A DNA stretch of 64,000 nt from Lachnospiraceae bacterium V9D3004 (GTDB taxonomy: Bacteria; Bacillota; Clostridia; Lachnospirales; Lachnospiraceae), in NCBI GenBank assembly GCA_000621985.1, contig JHWW01000007.1:62001-126000 (forward strand), written 5' to 3'. Numbering within the stretch: the first letter of the stretch is position 1; each line of letters starts with the position of its first letter. Below, in pieces: positions 8,717 to 15,600 of this stretch. Both the position numbers and the translations under genes were made by a program. The notes under the pieces are model-generated. The model was not told the DNA's origin and did no database searches. It was given only the letters and a program-made list of their open reading frames with translations.

Positions 8717-9364
8717 TTATCTGTTTTCCTTTATCATCATTATAGCAACACCCGTAAGCAAAAGCATGGAGATCCAGATTGTTTTGGCATGGAGTACATT
8801 TGATAGGATACCGCCCACCCCAGCTCCAATGGCAAAAATTAGAATAATCCCAAAGAAGTGAAGCGCCTTATTCAGGGAGGCCCGATCCTTATTTCTGAGA
8901 AATCTTGATAAGCTCTCCGTTCCGCTTCTCAGATTTCCTATACACATTGTGCTGGCATATCCGTAACCATGTACTTTTCTGAATGCCTGAACCTGCATGG
9001 CACATGCAAAGGAAACCAGCATATTGGCAACGATATTAAGATTGGTTGGCATGAGTCCGACAATGCCAAGCAGTACGATTTCAATCAGCAGTACGAGCTG
9101 TCTCCAGTGAACGCCTTTGCTGTTTTTGTATCTGTATTCGATTTGCTCTGTTATAAAAACACCTGCGGCGAATGAAATCAAGGGAAGTACATAGTGCATT
9201 CCGCTATTCCAGTTCTTTACCATAAAATTCTGACTCATGAGGACAACATTGCCGGTTTGTGCATTTGCGAACACCCGTCCTCTTACATTGTAGGTATATG
9301 CATCCTGCAAGCCACCAGAAAAAGACAATATTGCACTCAGCCTAAAGCTTTCCGACGTCTGCAT
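8717..9364 (-). CDS. YoaK/DUF1275-family integral membrane protein
   Basis: This 215-residue protein has about six hydrophobic segments and the YoaK/DUF1275 signatures near the N-terminus: LSFSGGLQDAYTYNVRGRVFANAQTGN, where the glycine-rich stretch is followed by a T-G-N turn, and later the FACAMQVQAFRKVHG and CIGNLRSGTES segments. Members are predicted transporters of unknown substrate. The gene has its own ribosome site (GGAGGAG), an inverted repeat in its leader and a terminator behind it, so it looks like an independent cargo gene inside the ICE and not part of the transfer operon. Confidence 0.85.
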   Translation of the reverse strand: MQTSESFRLSAILSFSGGLQDAYTYNVRGRVFANAQTGNVVLMSQNFMVKNWNSGMHYVLPLISFAAGVFITEQIEYRYKNSKGVHWRQLVLLIEIVLLGIVGLMPTNLNIVANMLVSFACAMQVQAFRKVHGYGYASTMCIGNLRSGTESLSRFLRNKDRASLNKALHFFGIILIFAIGAGVGGILSNVLHAKTIWISMLLLTGVAIMMIKENR

Positions 9365-9383
9365 TTTAGGCTTTCTCCTCCTT

Positions 9384-9399
9384 ACAAATTCCGATTTGT
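9384..9399. promoter_or_regulatory. Inverted repeat, possible operator of the YoaK-family gene
   Basis: ACAAAT and ATTTGT flank a 4-base centre (TCCG), about 20 bases upstream of the YoaK-family start codon and next to its ribosome site. It may be a repressor site, but no matching regulator gene lies nearby. Confidence 0.3.
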
Positions 9400-9478
9400 C
9401 ATACTCATTTATATTAAAAGTTAATTTCCATTACTATTCTAATATATCACATTACAAAGAAACCTAAAAGAATAATCT

Positions 9479-10183
9479 TCACTTAAACCGATGTTTCTTC
9501 TCACCCTTCTCCCTCATCTTATATATCTCTATCGCCTTCTCCATCTGCATTGCACTTATCTCTGGCAAAGCAAATCTCATTATGTATTCTTCAGGGATCT
9601 TCTCCTTAACTGCCTTAAGCACAAGGTGTAATTGTGCCGGGGATAACTCTTTTCCGTTCAACACATAGTTTGTAAGCCTGGAATATGGCTTATCTGACGA
9701 AATCATATTTTTAATCAGTATATCCCCTTCCTCTGCTGCTTCGAGCGATATATGATACTTCTCAAAAACCGCCTGATACCGTTCTAATAACCTTCTATCA
9801 TCTTCATCAATCTGGACCGACATCTTCTGTCCACCCTCATCCGTCCGTGGACGGTCCATGGACTGTCCATCTCGATTCTCAGATTCAACATTCTCCTCAT
9901 CCGTGCCATGGACATAATCTCTGATCTGTCCTAACGAAATCTCTTTATCTGCATCCCCTGTAAGCTCAATCCCAAGCATCACACTTATTCTTCTTAGATC
10001 CACATCCGTAAAGTTTTTCGACTCTATATCCATATACTTAGCAATCTCATCATCACTAAGCTCATACGCTATTCCAAGGATAAGCGCAATAAATCTCGAT
10101 TGCTCCTTGCTCACTGACATTTCTTCATCAAATCCATACTTCTCCATCAGCCTAACAGACTGTTCTTCTTGCTCTTTTGTCAT
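9479..10183 (-). CDS. Relaxase-partner protein of unknown function
   Basis: The 234-residue product is acidic, soluble and mostly helical, with no family I can name. A middle stretch of about 25 residues (GQSMDRPRTDEGGQK) looks like a linker between two helical domains. The second begins VQIDEDDRRLLERYQAVFEKY and ends in a basic KKHRFK tail. Its ATG overlaps the relaxase stop codon by four bases (ATGA), so the two are translationally coupled and probably work together in DNA processing or its control. The DNA encoding the linker is dense in TGGAC/GTCCA half-sites. It has no membrane segment and no obvious DNA-binding motif. Confidence 0.6.
   Translation of the reverse strand: MTKEQEEQSVRLMEKYGFDEEMSVSKEQSRFIALILGIAYELSDDEIAKYMDIESKNFTDVDLRRISVMLGIELTGDADKEISLGQIRDYVHGTDEENVESENRDGQSMDRPRTDEGGQKMSVQIDEDDRRLLERYQAVFEKYHISLEAAEEGDILIKNMISSDKPYSRLTNYVLNGKELSPAQLHLVLKAVKEKIPEEYIMRFALPEISAMQMEKAIEIYKMREKGEKKHRFK
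9813..9869. repeat. Cluster of TGGAC...GTCCA palindromes inside a coding region
   Basis: Within 57 bases there are TGGAC and GTCCA 11 bases apart (9813-9833), then two tandem perfect 11-bp palindromes, TGGACGGTCCA and TGGACTGTCCA (9848-9869, sharing no bases). The half-sites are the same as in the five dispersed TGGACAAATTGTCCA copies of this element, but with other spacing. Confidence 0.6.
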
Positions 10184-11373
10184 TTATGCTTCACATCCTT
10201 TCTTTGATACCTTGAATTCTCCAATTCTCGCAGCCTTTTTATAATTTGTTTCTTGTTTTCAAGCTTTTGGACAATTTGTCCAGAGCTCTCTTTCTTTGTC
10301 CTGCTATACTCTTCACTCAGATCTTCAATCAGCCTATGAAGCTCCTGCTCTGACCTAATATTCATTCTACAAATAAAAGAAGCATCCTCAGACATTCCCT
10401 TGATTGCCTTGGATGCTTGCTCTCTCATTTGTAACGTGCTGCCGGTTCCCTTATATAACCGTCTCGCCTCTAACATTTTCCTGACGTAATACTGCTGATA
10501 CTTTGACAAATGCTTATAAGGAACAAATGAAATCGGTCTGCTTAGATACCAGATCTCATACTTAAATATCGCCTTATAGTTGTCATCTGCATCATAATTA
10601 CAGTTATTCTGTAATTGGCTCATATCTGCCTCAGTTATTCTGGAATTGATACTGCTTGGCATGTAATAATCACCAATCTGATATGTACGCATTGCCTTAG
10701 CCCTACCCGGAGGCGTGAGCGACAAATAAACTCCATGCTCTCTTGACACTCCCTCGCGAAGCCGATAGCCATACTCCATAACCATTCTCTCCTTGAAATC
10801 CTCATAGGAAATGCTTTCAGAAATGCATTTATCTATATCTCGCTTCACTACAGTCTTCCACGCCTTCCTATTCTCCCTGGAATTATCATAATCAAGCGTC
10901 TCATCCTTTTCCCTTAACATCCCGGTTTGATACTTCTCAGCAAGACTATTGGTAAGCGGTTTGATAATCCTATCCCAATCGCCTTTCTCATAGCGATACT
11001 TACCACCCTCACGGCACACAGAATTGAATATCAAATGCATATGCAAATGCTCCCGATCATTGTGAACCGCAAATACATAATCATACTTATCGCCAAGATA
11101 CTGCTCAACCCACTCTCTCATAAATGCCATAGCCTTATCAGGAGTGATTGTTTCATCTTTGGAAAATGAAAACTTATAATGATATGCTAGTCGATTTCCA
11201 TGATGCCTTACATTATCTCTTGTAAACTTAAACATATTAAGAATCTCCTCCGGCTTCACTCCGGAATTGCTATAGAACAACCCTTTAGTCTTCGCCTCAT
11301 TCATAATGTATGGCACTGCATGATCAAGATGCGTTTCTTCTTTGATAGAATCCATTTTTATAATAAGCGACAT
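10180..11373 (-). CDS. MobP-type relaxase (conjugative DNA nickase)
   Basis: This enzyme nicks the origin of transfer and pilots the single strand into the recipient. The metal-binding motif HNDREHLHMHLIF has the three-histidine HxDxxHxHxH pattern of relaxase/mobilization nucleases. The N-terminal region has YHYKFSFSKDE before it. I place the start at the ATG at 11373, because GAGGAGGT lies eight bases ahead of it. The more distal in-frame ATG codons would read through the palindrome and the mobC stop region. That gives 397 residues. It follows mobC by 43 bases and is coupled to the next gene by an ATGA overlap. A copy of the 15-bp ICE palindrome is embedded near its 3' end. Confidence 0.9.
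   Translation of the reverse strand: MSLIIKMDSIKEETHLDHAVPYIMNEAKTKGLFYSNSGVKPEEILNMFKFTRDNVRHHGNRLAYHYKFSFSKDETITPDKAMAFMREWVEQYLGDKYDYVFAVHNDREHLHMHLIFNSVCREGGKYRYEKGDWDRIIKPLTNSLAEKYQTGMLREKDETLDYDNSRENRKAWKTVVKRDIDKCISESISYEDFKERMVMEYGYRLREGVSREHGVYLSLTPPGRAKAMRTYQIGDYYMPSSINSRITEADMSQLQNNCNYDADDNYKAIFKYEIWYLSRPISFVPYKHLSKYQQYYVRKMLEARRLYKGTGSTLQMREQASKAIKGMSEDASFICRMNIRSEQELHRLIEDLSEEYSRTKKESSGQIVQKLENKKQIIKRLRELENSRYQRKDVKHK
10268..10282. repeat. ICE palindrome copy 1 (inside relaxase gene)
   Basis: TGGACAATTTGTCCA, in extended context AAGCTT-N-palindrome-GAGCTC. It is one of five identical cores in the element and here it encodes part of SSGQIVQKLENK in the relaxase. Confidence 0.85.
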
Positions 11374-11397
11374 TCTCATGCACCTCCTCAATCCTTC

Positions 11398-11412
11398 TGG
11401 ACAAATTGTCCA
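11398..11412. repeat. ICE palindrome copy 2 (mobC-relaxase gap)
   Basis: TGGACAAATTGTCCA lies in the 43-base gap between the mobC stop and the relaxase ribosome site, a position where a bound protein could control relaxase expression. Confidence 0.85.
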
Positions 11413-11416
11413 AAGC

Positions 11417-11746
11417 TCACTCTTTAATTCTTTCGTTAATCTCATACATCAATCCTACAATCCGATTCATCTTATCAAGAAGATCTAAGCTCGGTTCAAC
11501 ATATGCATACTCGTTATATTTCTTCGCTATCTGATTGATATTGACTCCCAACTTCCTGATTTCATAATTAATCATTGACTTAATCTCATCATATTCCGCT
11601 CTCGTAACACTTGGCGGATTAACAACCGAATCTCTGACGAACTTGCTTATCGTTACACCCTTCTTAGATGCAGCCAAAGCAAGATCTCGCTTCTCTTTTT
11701 CTGTCATTCTAACAATCAGATTAGCTGAATACAGTTCATTACTCAT
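11417..11746 (-). CDS. mobC: MobC-family relaxosome accessory protein
   Basis: The 109-residue protein begins with a ribbon-helix-helix-like segment (SANLIVRMTEKEKRDLALAASKKG and ISKFVRDSV) and has the characteristic MobC stretch IRKLGVNINQIAKKYNE. MobC proteins bind near the nick site and help the relaxase open the DNA. It is directly upstream of the relaxase and is itself preceded by the repeat-rich region proposed as oriT, which is the usual order. Ribosome site is AAGGTGAG, seven bases from ATG. Confidence 0.9.
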   Translation of the reverse strand: MSNELYSANLIVRMTEKEKRDLALAASKKGVTISKFVRDSVVNPPSVTRAEYDEIKSMINYEIRKLGVNINQIAKKYNEYAYVEPSLDLLDKMNRIVGLMYEINERIKE

Positions 11747-12091
11747 TCTATACTCACCTTCTTTCTTATTTTCGTTATGTCATGGTATCATTTTGGTTCT
11801 TTTTCATGGTACTATTTTGGTACTATATAGCCCTCTTTTTTTGTCTGGCAAGATACGCCTTTTGTATATACAAAAAGGCTGATGGTACCAAAATGGTACC
11901 ATCTATCTTGTTAGGGAGGAATCCCTAATACCCTCGATAAAATATGATATTCCCTGAAGAACATCAAAAAAGACGGACATTTCTGCCCATCTTCCAACAT
12001 AAAGCAACATAATCCAATGTTACAAAGCACTTCTCTAATTCATATAGCCCTGGTATAATCATCTTATAATTCTGAGAGAGAGGTAGACTAC
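11747..12091. other. Non-coding region with three ATGGTACC-type repeats and hairpins; candidate oriT
   Basis: This 345-base region precedes mobC. It holds three degenerate copies of one palindrome: ATGGTATCATTTTGGTTC (11784-11801), ATGGTACTATTTTGGTACTA (11808-11827) and an inverted, near-perfect copy, GATGGTACC-AAAAT-GGTACCATC (11883-11905). It also holds a hairpin of GCCTTTTGTATATACAAAAAGGC (11860-11881) and a compact one, TTAGGGA-GGAA-TCCCTAA (11913-11930). Iterated relaxosome sites plus a short inverted repeat next to mobC fit an origin of transfer. The nick position cannot be read. The rest, up to 12,030, shows nothing recognisable. Confidence 0.5.
12054..12070 (+). promoter_or_regulatory. 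Two possible -10 boxes for the plus-strand orphan gene
   Basis: TATAAT occurs at 12054-12059 and again at 12065-12070, 22-38 bases before the ATG of the plus-strand gene. No good -35 box is visible for either, so the promoter call is tentative. Confidence 0.35.
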
Positions 12092-12412
12092 ATGACAGAT
12101 TTTCAAAAAGAACAACTATCAAAACTGAAAGATAATTCTCAACAGGAACTGATTTATTCTGTTTTGAGCAATTCATTTGGTGATATGGATTGCTTCGGAT
12201 ATTTTACGGAATACGATAATGCATATTCCTTAGGTAAAACCCTTGATGCTCCATTCAACATTCAAGTATCTTATATTTCCGATACTCCCGGCAATAAAGG
12301 ATTACCAGAACCATTAAATGATCCTAAACAAAAATACACTCCAAACAACAGTGTCGCTACCATACGATTTGATGCTCAGGGAAATACGATAACAATCATC
12401 TTTGACAAGTGA
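12092..12412 (+). CDS. Small hypothetical protein, only plus-strand gene of the ICE
   Basis: A 106-residue protein starts at an ATG preceded by GAGAGAGGTAGACTAC. It has no signal peptide or membrane segment. The C-terminal half is beta-rich, with the pattern YTPNNSVATIRFDAQGNTITIIF, which looks like a small antiparallel sheet. The first half contains an MDCFGYFTEYDNAYSLG segment. I do not recognise a family. It is oriented against every other gene of the element, has its own -10 boxes and its own terminator, and sits between the oriT candidate and the GIY-YIG-like gene. It is therefore probably an independently expressed cargo or control gene. Confidence 0.6.
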   Translation: MTDFQKEQLSKLKDNSQQELIYSVLSNSFGDMDCFGYFTEYDNAYSLGKTLDAPFNIQVSYISDTPGNKGLPEPLNDPKQKYTPNNSVATIRFDAQGNTITIIFDK

Positions 12413-12421
12413 ATGAAAGGA

Positions 12422-12457
12422 GGGCTCTGGACAAATTGTCCACAAGCCCTTTGGGGT
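12422..12457 (+). terminator. Terminator containing ICE palindrome copy 3
   Basis: AGGGCT and AGCCCT flank the palindrome TGGACAAATTGTCCA (12428-12442), giving a 13-pair interrupted stem that is followed by a T-rich stretch ending in six T. It begins a few bases after the stop of the plus-strand gene, so this palindrome copy probably doubles as its terminator stem. Confidence 0.6.
12428..12442. repeat. ICE palindrome copy 3
   Basis: TGGACAAATTGTCCA, in the extended context GCTC-core-CAAGC shared with copies 1 and 5. Confidence 0.85.
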
Positions 12458-12535
12458 TATTTTTTAAATGTAATTTCAACTCACTCATTATATTTCAAGA
12501 AAAAAAACATAATCAATTCTCCATATAATCATATA

Positions 12536-12964
12536 CTATTTTATCTTAAATCCATTTGATATTAATGCCTTCTGTATCTTATCTACTTTATCTTCAACTT
12601 TACGAATTTGTCTATCACTGGTCTCTAATTGAGTAAGCGGATTCAACTCTTTTATAGATTTCAATTCTTGCTCTTTATATGATCCTTCACCCAATTCACT
12701 TTTCTTGCCCTCAATTTCTTCTATAACAGAGAAACTAATTGTAAACTGGTCATTATTAAGGTCATCTCGTGTCAAGCCAAAATACGCTGGATCTTCATAC
12801 AACGAATAAATATGCTCTCCGCATCGTTTTGCAATCCAAACAGATTCACCGATATACAAACATATTGGTGCTTTATCCTCCATTTTTAACTGAACTTGAT
12901 ATACTCCACCTTTTATAGCTCTTGGATCAAGGCCACTGTCACTTTCAAAAAATTCTATCTTCAT
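12536..12964 (-). CDS. GIY-YIG-like nuclease domain protein
   Basis: Starting at the ATG at 12964 (AAAGGAGA six bases ahead) the product is 142 residues. An upstream in-frame ATG at 13024 has a weaker site. The GIY-YIG pattern is visible in order: GVY (20-22), YIG in ICLYIGES (37-39), Arg47 and His51 in IAKRCGEHI, a conserved Glu around 98-100 in GSYKEQE, and NPLTQ. These correspond to the metal-binding and catalytic residues of that fold. No DNA-binding domain is fused to it; the C-terminus is a coiled-coil-like helix (VEDKVDKIQKALI). It is not obviously a homing endonuclease. It may be a defence or DNA-processing cargo enzyme of the ICE. Confidence 0.6.
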   Translation of the reverse strand: MKIEFFESDSGLDPRAIKGGVYQVQLKMEDKAPICLYIGESVWIAKRCGEHIYSLYEDPAYFGLTRDDLNNDQFTISFSVIEEIEGKKSELGEGSYKEQELKSIKELNPLTQLETSDRQIRKVEDKVDKIQKALISNGFKIK

Positions 12965-13055
12965 AGCTGGTCTCCTTTGTCTAAAATTATCTTTGAACAA
13001 ACACTCTATTTTTATACTCTCCATTGTATCACACCTTAAATTGTTGAAGAAGGTT

Positions 13056-13817
13056 TTATTCTGTATTATCTACTTTTTTTGATGCTGATTTCTTCTTTCC
13101 CTTCTTTTTACCTTTCTTCTTCGTAGCATCCTTTTCTATATCTTCCTCAGTTTCTTCCTCCGCAGCTTCCTTAGCCTCTTCCTGCTCTTTCTTAAGCTCG
13201 TCCGCCTCAGCTTTTTTCTTTGCTGCTTCCATATCCCTGATATCTGATTCCATGTAAGTCGTGTCTGCTATGATAACTACATCGCTTTTAAGGTTATATT
13301 CACACTCACAAACCTTATCATTTCCTACGAGAAAATATCCAATAATATCAAACTCTGTAGCGCCTGTCTTTTGAAAATCAAGTTTCTTGGCTGTATTTAC
13401 TCCAAGCTCTCTACACTTTTCCTCCGTCAGTTTGATAAGTGTCTCATAAGCCTGATCTGACATATAGCCTAAAAAAGTTGCCATACCGCTTGTATCAACT
13501 TCATATTCACACACTGGATTCTGAGTTTGTTCTGTCTGAACCTCTGTATTACTGTAATTATCTTCTGAACTCTCAGTGGCTATAACCGCCTCACTTGATA
13601 CTTCCGAACCAGACACATCGTTATCTCTGCTCTCTTCAGTTTCATTATTCTCTGCTTTTCGCTCTTCATAAGCATAATAGCTTTTAATAGCACTTCTTGT
13701 CCCCACATATACTATGGATATAAAGGCTACTATCATAACTATTATGAGCAATACAAAGTTACCGCCTTTGCCTCTATCTCGCTTATACCAATATCGTTGT
13801 CTTATCTTCTTAAACAT
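13056..13817 (-). CDS. Single-span membrane protein of the transfer operon, function unknown
   Basis: This 253-residue protein has a short basic cytoplasmic start, one membrane helix (FVLLIIVMIVAFISIVYVG, about 21-39) and then an extracytoplasmic part. That part begins with a Ser/Thr/Glu-rich stalk (50-95), continues with a compact domain that contains three cysteines (around CEYEVDT, KCRELG and CECEYN), and ends in a Glu/Lys-rich, highly basic tail (GKKKGKKK). The topology resembles accessory proteins of Gram-positive conjugation channels that sit in the wall, but no family is recognised. Ribosome site is GGAGG. It follows the CwlT-like gene by 38 bases that contain a palindrome copy. Confidence 0.55.
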   Translation of the reverse strand: MFKKIRQRYWYKRDRGKGGNFVLLIIVMIVAFISIVYVGTRSAIKSYYAYEERKAENNETEESRDNDVSGSEVSSEAVIATESSEDNYSNTEVQTEQTQNPVCEYEVDTSGMATFLGYMSDQAYETLIKLTEEKCRELGVNTAKKLDFQKTGATEFDIIGYFLVGNDKVCECEYNLKSDVVIIADTTYMESDIRDMEAAKKKAEADELKKEQEEAKEAAEEETEEDIEKDATKKKGKKKGKKKSASKKVDNTE

Positions 13818-13840
13818 AATATTCCTCCAATCTCACCTTC

Positions 13841-13855
13841 TGGACAATTTGTCCA
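13841..13855. repeat. ICE palindrome copy 4 (between two transfer genes)
   Basis: TGGACAATTTGTCCA sits directly after the stop codon of the CwlT-like gene and 24 bases before the next start, in the main transfer operon. Confidence 0.85.
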
Positions 13856-15592
13856 TTAGTCCGTAAATTTCTTAAAATGTCTAAAGTATGTAAAATTTGT
13901 ATATGCACCAAACATGACTCCCTGAGTATTCCCTGTTAAAGATGTTGACGATGACGAAGTACAATGAATCCATACTTTAGTGCCATTCTTAAGCTTCCCG
14001 CAGTATATTCCTACATGGTTTGATCCACCTGTTGCGGTGGTATTACTTTTAAGTCCAATATCGCCTACTTTCAGCTTATCAGCAGATATAGTTTCAAACT
14101 TACCTGACTCAACAAATGTAGATGTAGTCGAACCATATGGAACGCTTGAATACCCACTCTTATGAAAAGCCCATGCAGTAAATGATGAGCAATCAAGATA
14201 TTTAGGATTATCTCTTCCATCACCTTGACGTTTATCCATGCTGTAATCGACCTTGCCTATCAAAGATGCACCTTTTTCTATCACCTTCCACGCACCGGTA
14301 CTTGCTTTGTTATTCTCCTTCAGTTCCTTAAGGATCTTTGAAGCATTCTCATTTGAAATCTTAAAATTCTCAATCGGCACATAATACCTTAAAACATGCT
14401 TCACGTACTCAACATCGCCATATCCCGACAAATGAAGCTGCGCCTTCATTTTCGCCGAAAACACTTTCGCACTCTCTTCCGTATAACCTTTGTAATTCTT
14501 AATCGCCCAACCTATGTAACCATTTCCAAAGTTATACCCTTGAATTGCAAGTTTAATTCCGGCTATATCTTCCGGACCTTTACACTTGGCAGACTTCAAA
14601 CAATCACTTAACTCATGCGTTCCGCAATCAATACTCTCCTCTGCAGAATCAATTGGTGGATGAGTATTATAATAACTTTGCTCCGTTTGCATAACATCAG
14701 GTGGATTGCCACCTGATTCTTGCTCAATCATTGCAAGAACAAGCTCAACATAGTCATCGATTCCATATTTATCACAATACTTTTCAACCAAAGGTCGGTA
14801 CGCCTCGGTCTTTGCTGAAACCTTTGCCTCATAAGAATCACTTGCACCATCGGAAGCAACACCGCCCGAAGCACCAACAACCGCAGCAAGTGATACAAAT
14901 ACAGCAGAAAAAACAACAATGGCAAGCCCACCTATCAATAGAAGTGGATTTGCCATTTTCCTCATAACCTTTATAAGTTGTTTAGTTGCTTCCTTGGTTT
15001 TCTCTGCAAATGATTTCACAGCTTCTGCAGAACTCTTAGCAGACTGACTAATTGACTGTCCTGATCTTGATGCCTTTGCTGCATTCTTTCTTACATCACG
15101 CTTAACCAATACCTTGGAAACCTCAGAGTTGGTCATAGGCGAATTTTCTTTACGTGTCATTCTATGTATAGCTCTGTAGCTAGCCACTCTACCGTATTGG
15201 ATACGCTTTGTTACATGACTACTTCTACTCATCATAGATTGCATTTCCCGGTATGACTCATCTCTTACATCACTGTCATCATCTCCATCAATCTTACCGG
15301 TTGTAAGCATATATTCCATTGCTACGGCATAAGATTCCATAGTGTTTGATACTTTACTTGCTGCATTCGATGCAGATGACAAATGCAGGCTCTTATTCTT
15401 TGAGCCCCTCATTCTCCTGATTCTTTTTCTCATATCAAGTTGTTTTTCAAGAGCCTTTGAATCAAGCATTTCAGCAACATTCTTTGCCTTCTTTAAGAAC
15501 TTCCTCTTATCTTCGTCTGACAAATCATAAAAGCGGTTCCTCGCAGAACCGCTCAAACTTTCAATAATCTTTATCATTTCATTTTCATTCAT
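13856..15592 (-). CDS. CwlT-like bifunctional cell-wall hydrolase (lysozyme-like plus NlpC/P60)
   Basis: This enzyme opens peptidoglycan for the conjugation channel, in the manner of ICE proteins such as CwlT. A 210-residue basic, helical cytoplasmic part precedes one membrane segment (about 217-242). Outside the membrane is a lysozyme-like domain with LVLAMIEQESGG (likely catalytic Glu) and then a C-terminal NlpC/P60 endopeptidase domain with LDCSSFTAWAF (catalytic Cys) and SNHVGIYCG (catalytic His). The start is placed at the ATG at 15592 with AGGTAGGTG ahead; a GTG two codons upstream is possible. It begins a few bases after the VirB4 stop. The long N-terminal cytoplasmic part is larger than in the classical CwlT. 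Confidence 0.9.
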   Translation of the reverse strand: MNENEMIKIIESLSGSARNRFYDLSDEDKRKFLKKAKNVAEMLDSKALEKQLDMRKRIRRMRGSKNKSLHLSSASNAASKVSNTMESYAVAMEYMLTTGKIDGDDDSDVRDESYREMQSMMSRSSHVTKRIQYGRVASYRAIHRMTRKENSPMTNSEVSKVLVKRDVRKNAAKASRSGQSISQSAKSSAEAVKSFAEKTKEATKQLIKVMRKMANPLLLIGGLAIVVFSAVFVSLAAVVGASGGVASDGASDSYEAKVSAKTEAYRPLVEKYCDKYGIDDYVELVLAMIEQESGGNPPDVMQTEQSYYNTHPPIDSAEESIDCGTHELSDCLKSAKCKGPEDIAGIKLAIQGYNFGNGYIGWAIKNYKGYTEESAKVFSAKMKAQLHLSGYGDVEYVKHVLRYYVPIENFKISNENASKILKELKENNKASTGAWKVIEKGASLIGKVDYSMDKRQGDGRDNPKYLDCSSFTAWAFHKSGYSSVPYGSTTSTFVESGKFETISADKLKVGDIGLKSNTTATGGSNHVGIYCGKLKNGTKVWIHCTSSSSTSLTGNTQGVMFGAYTNFTYFRHFKKFTD

Positions 15593-15600
15593 AGACACAC

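Noticed and set aside
11964-12176. Minus-strand reading frame opposite the start of the plus-strand orphan gene
   Set aside because: No ribosome site, low-quality composition and overlap with the better supported plus-strand gene.
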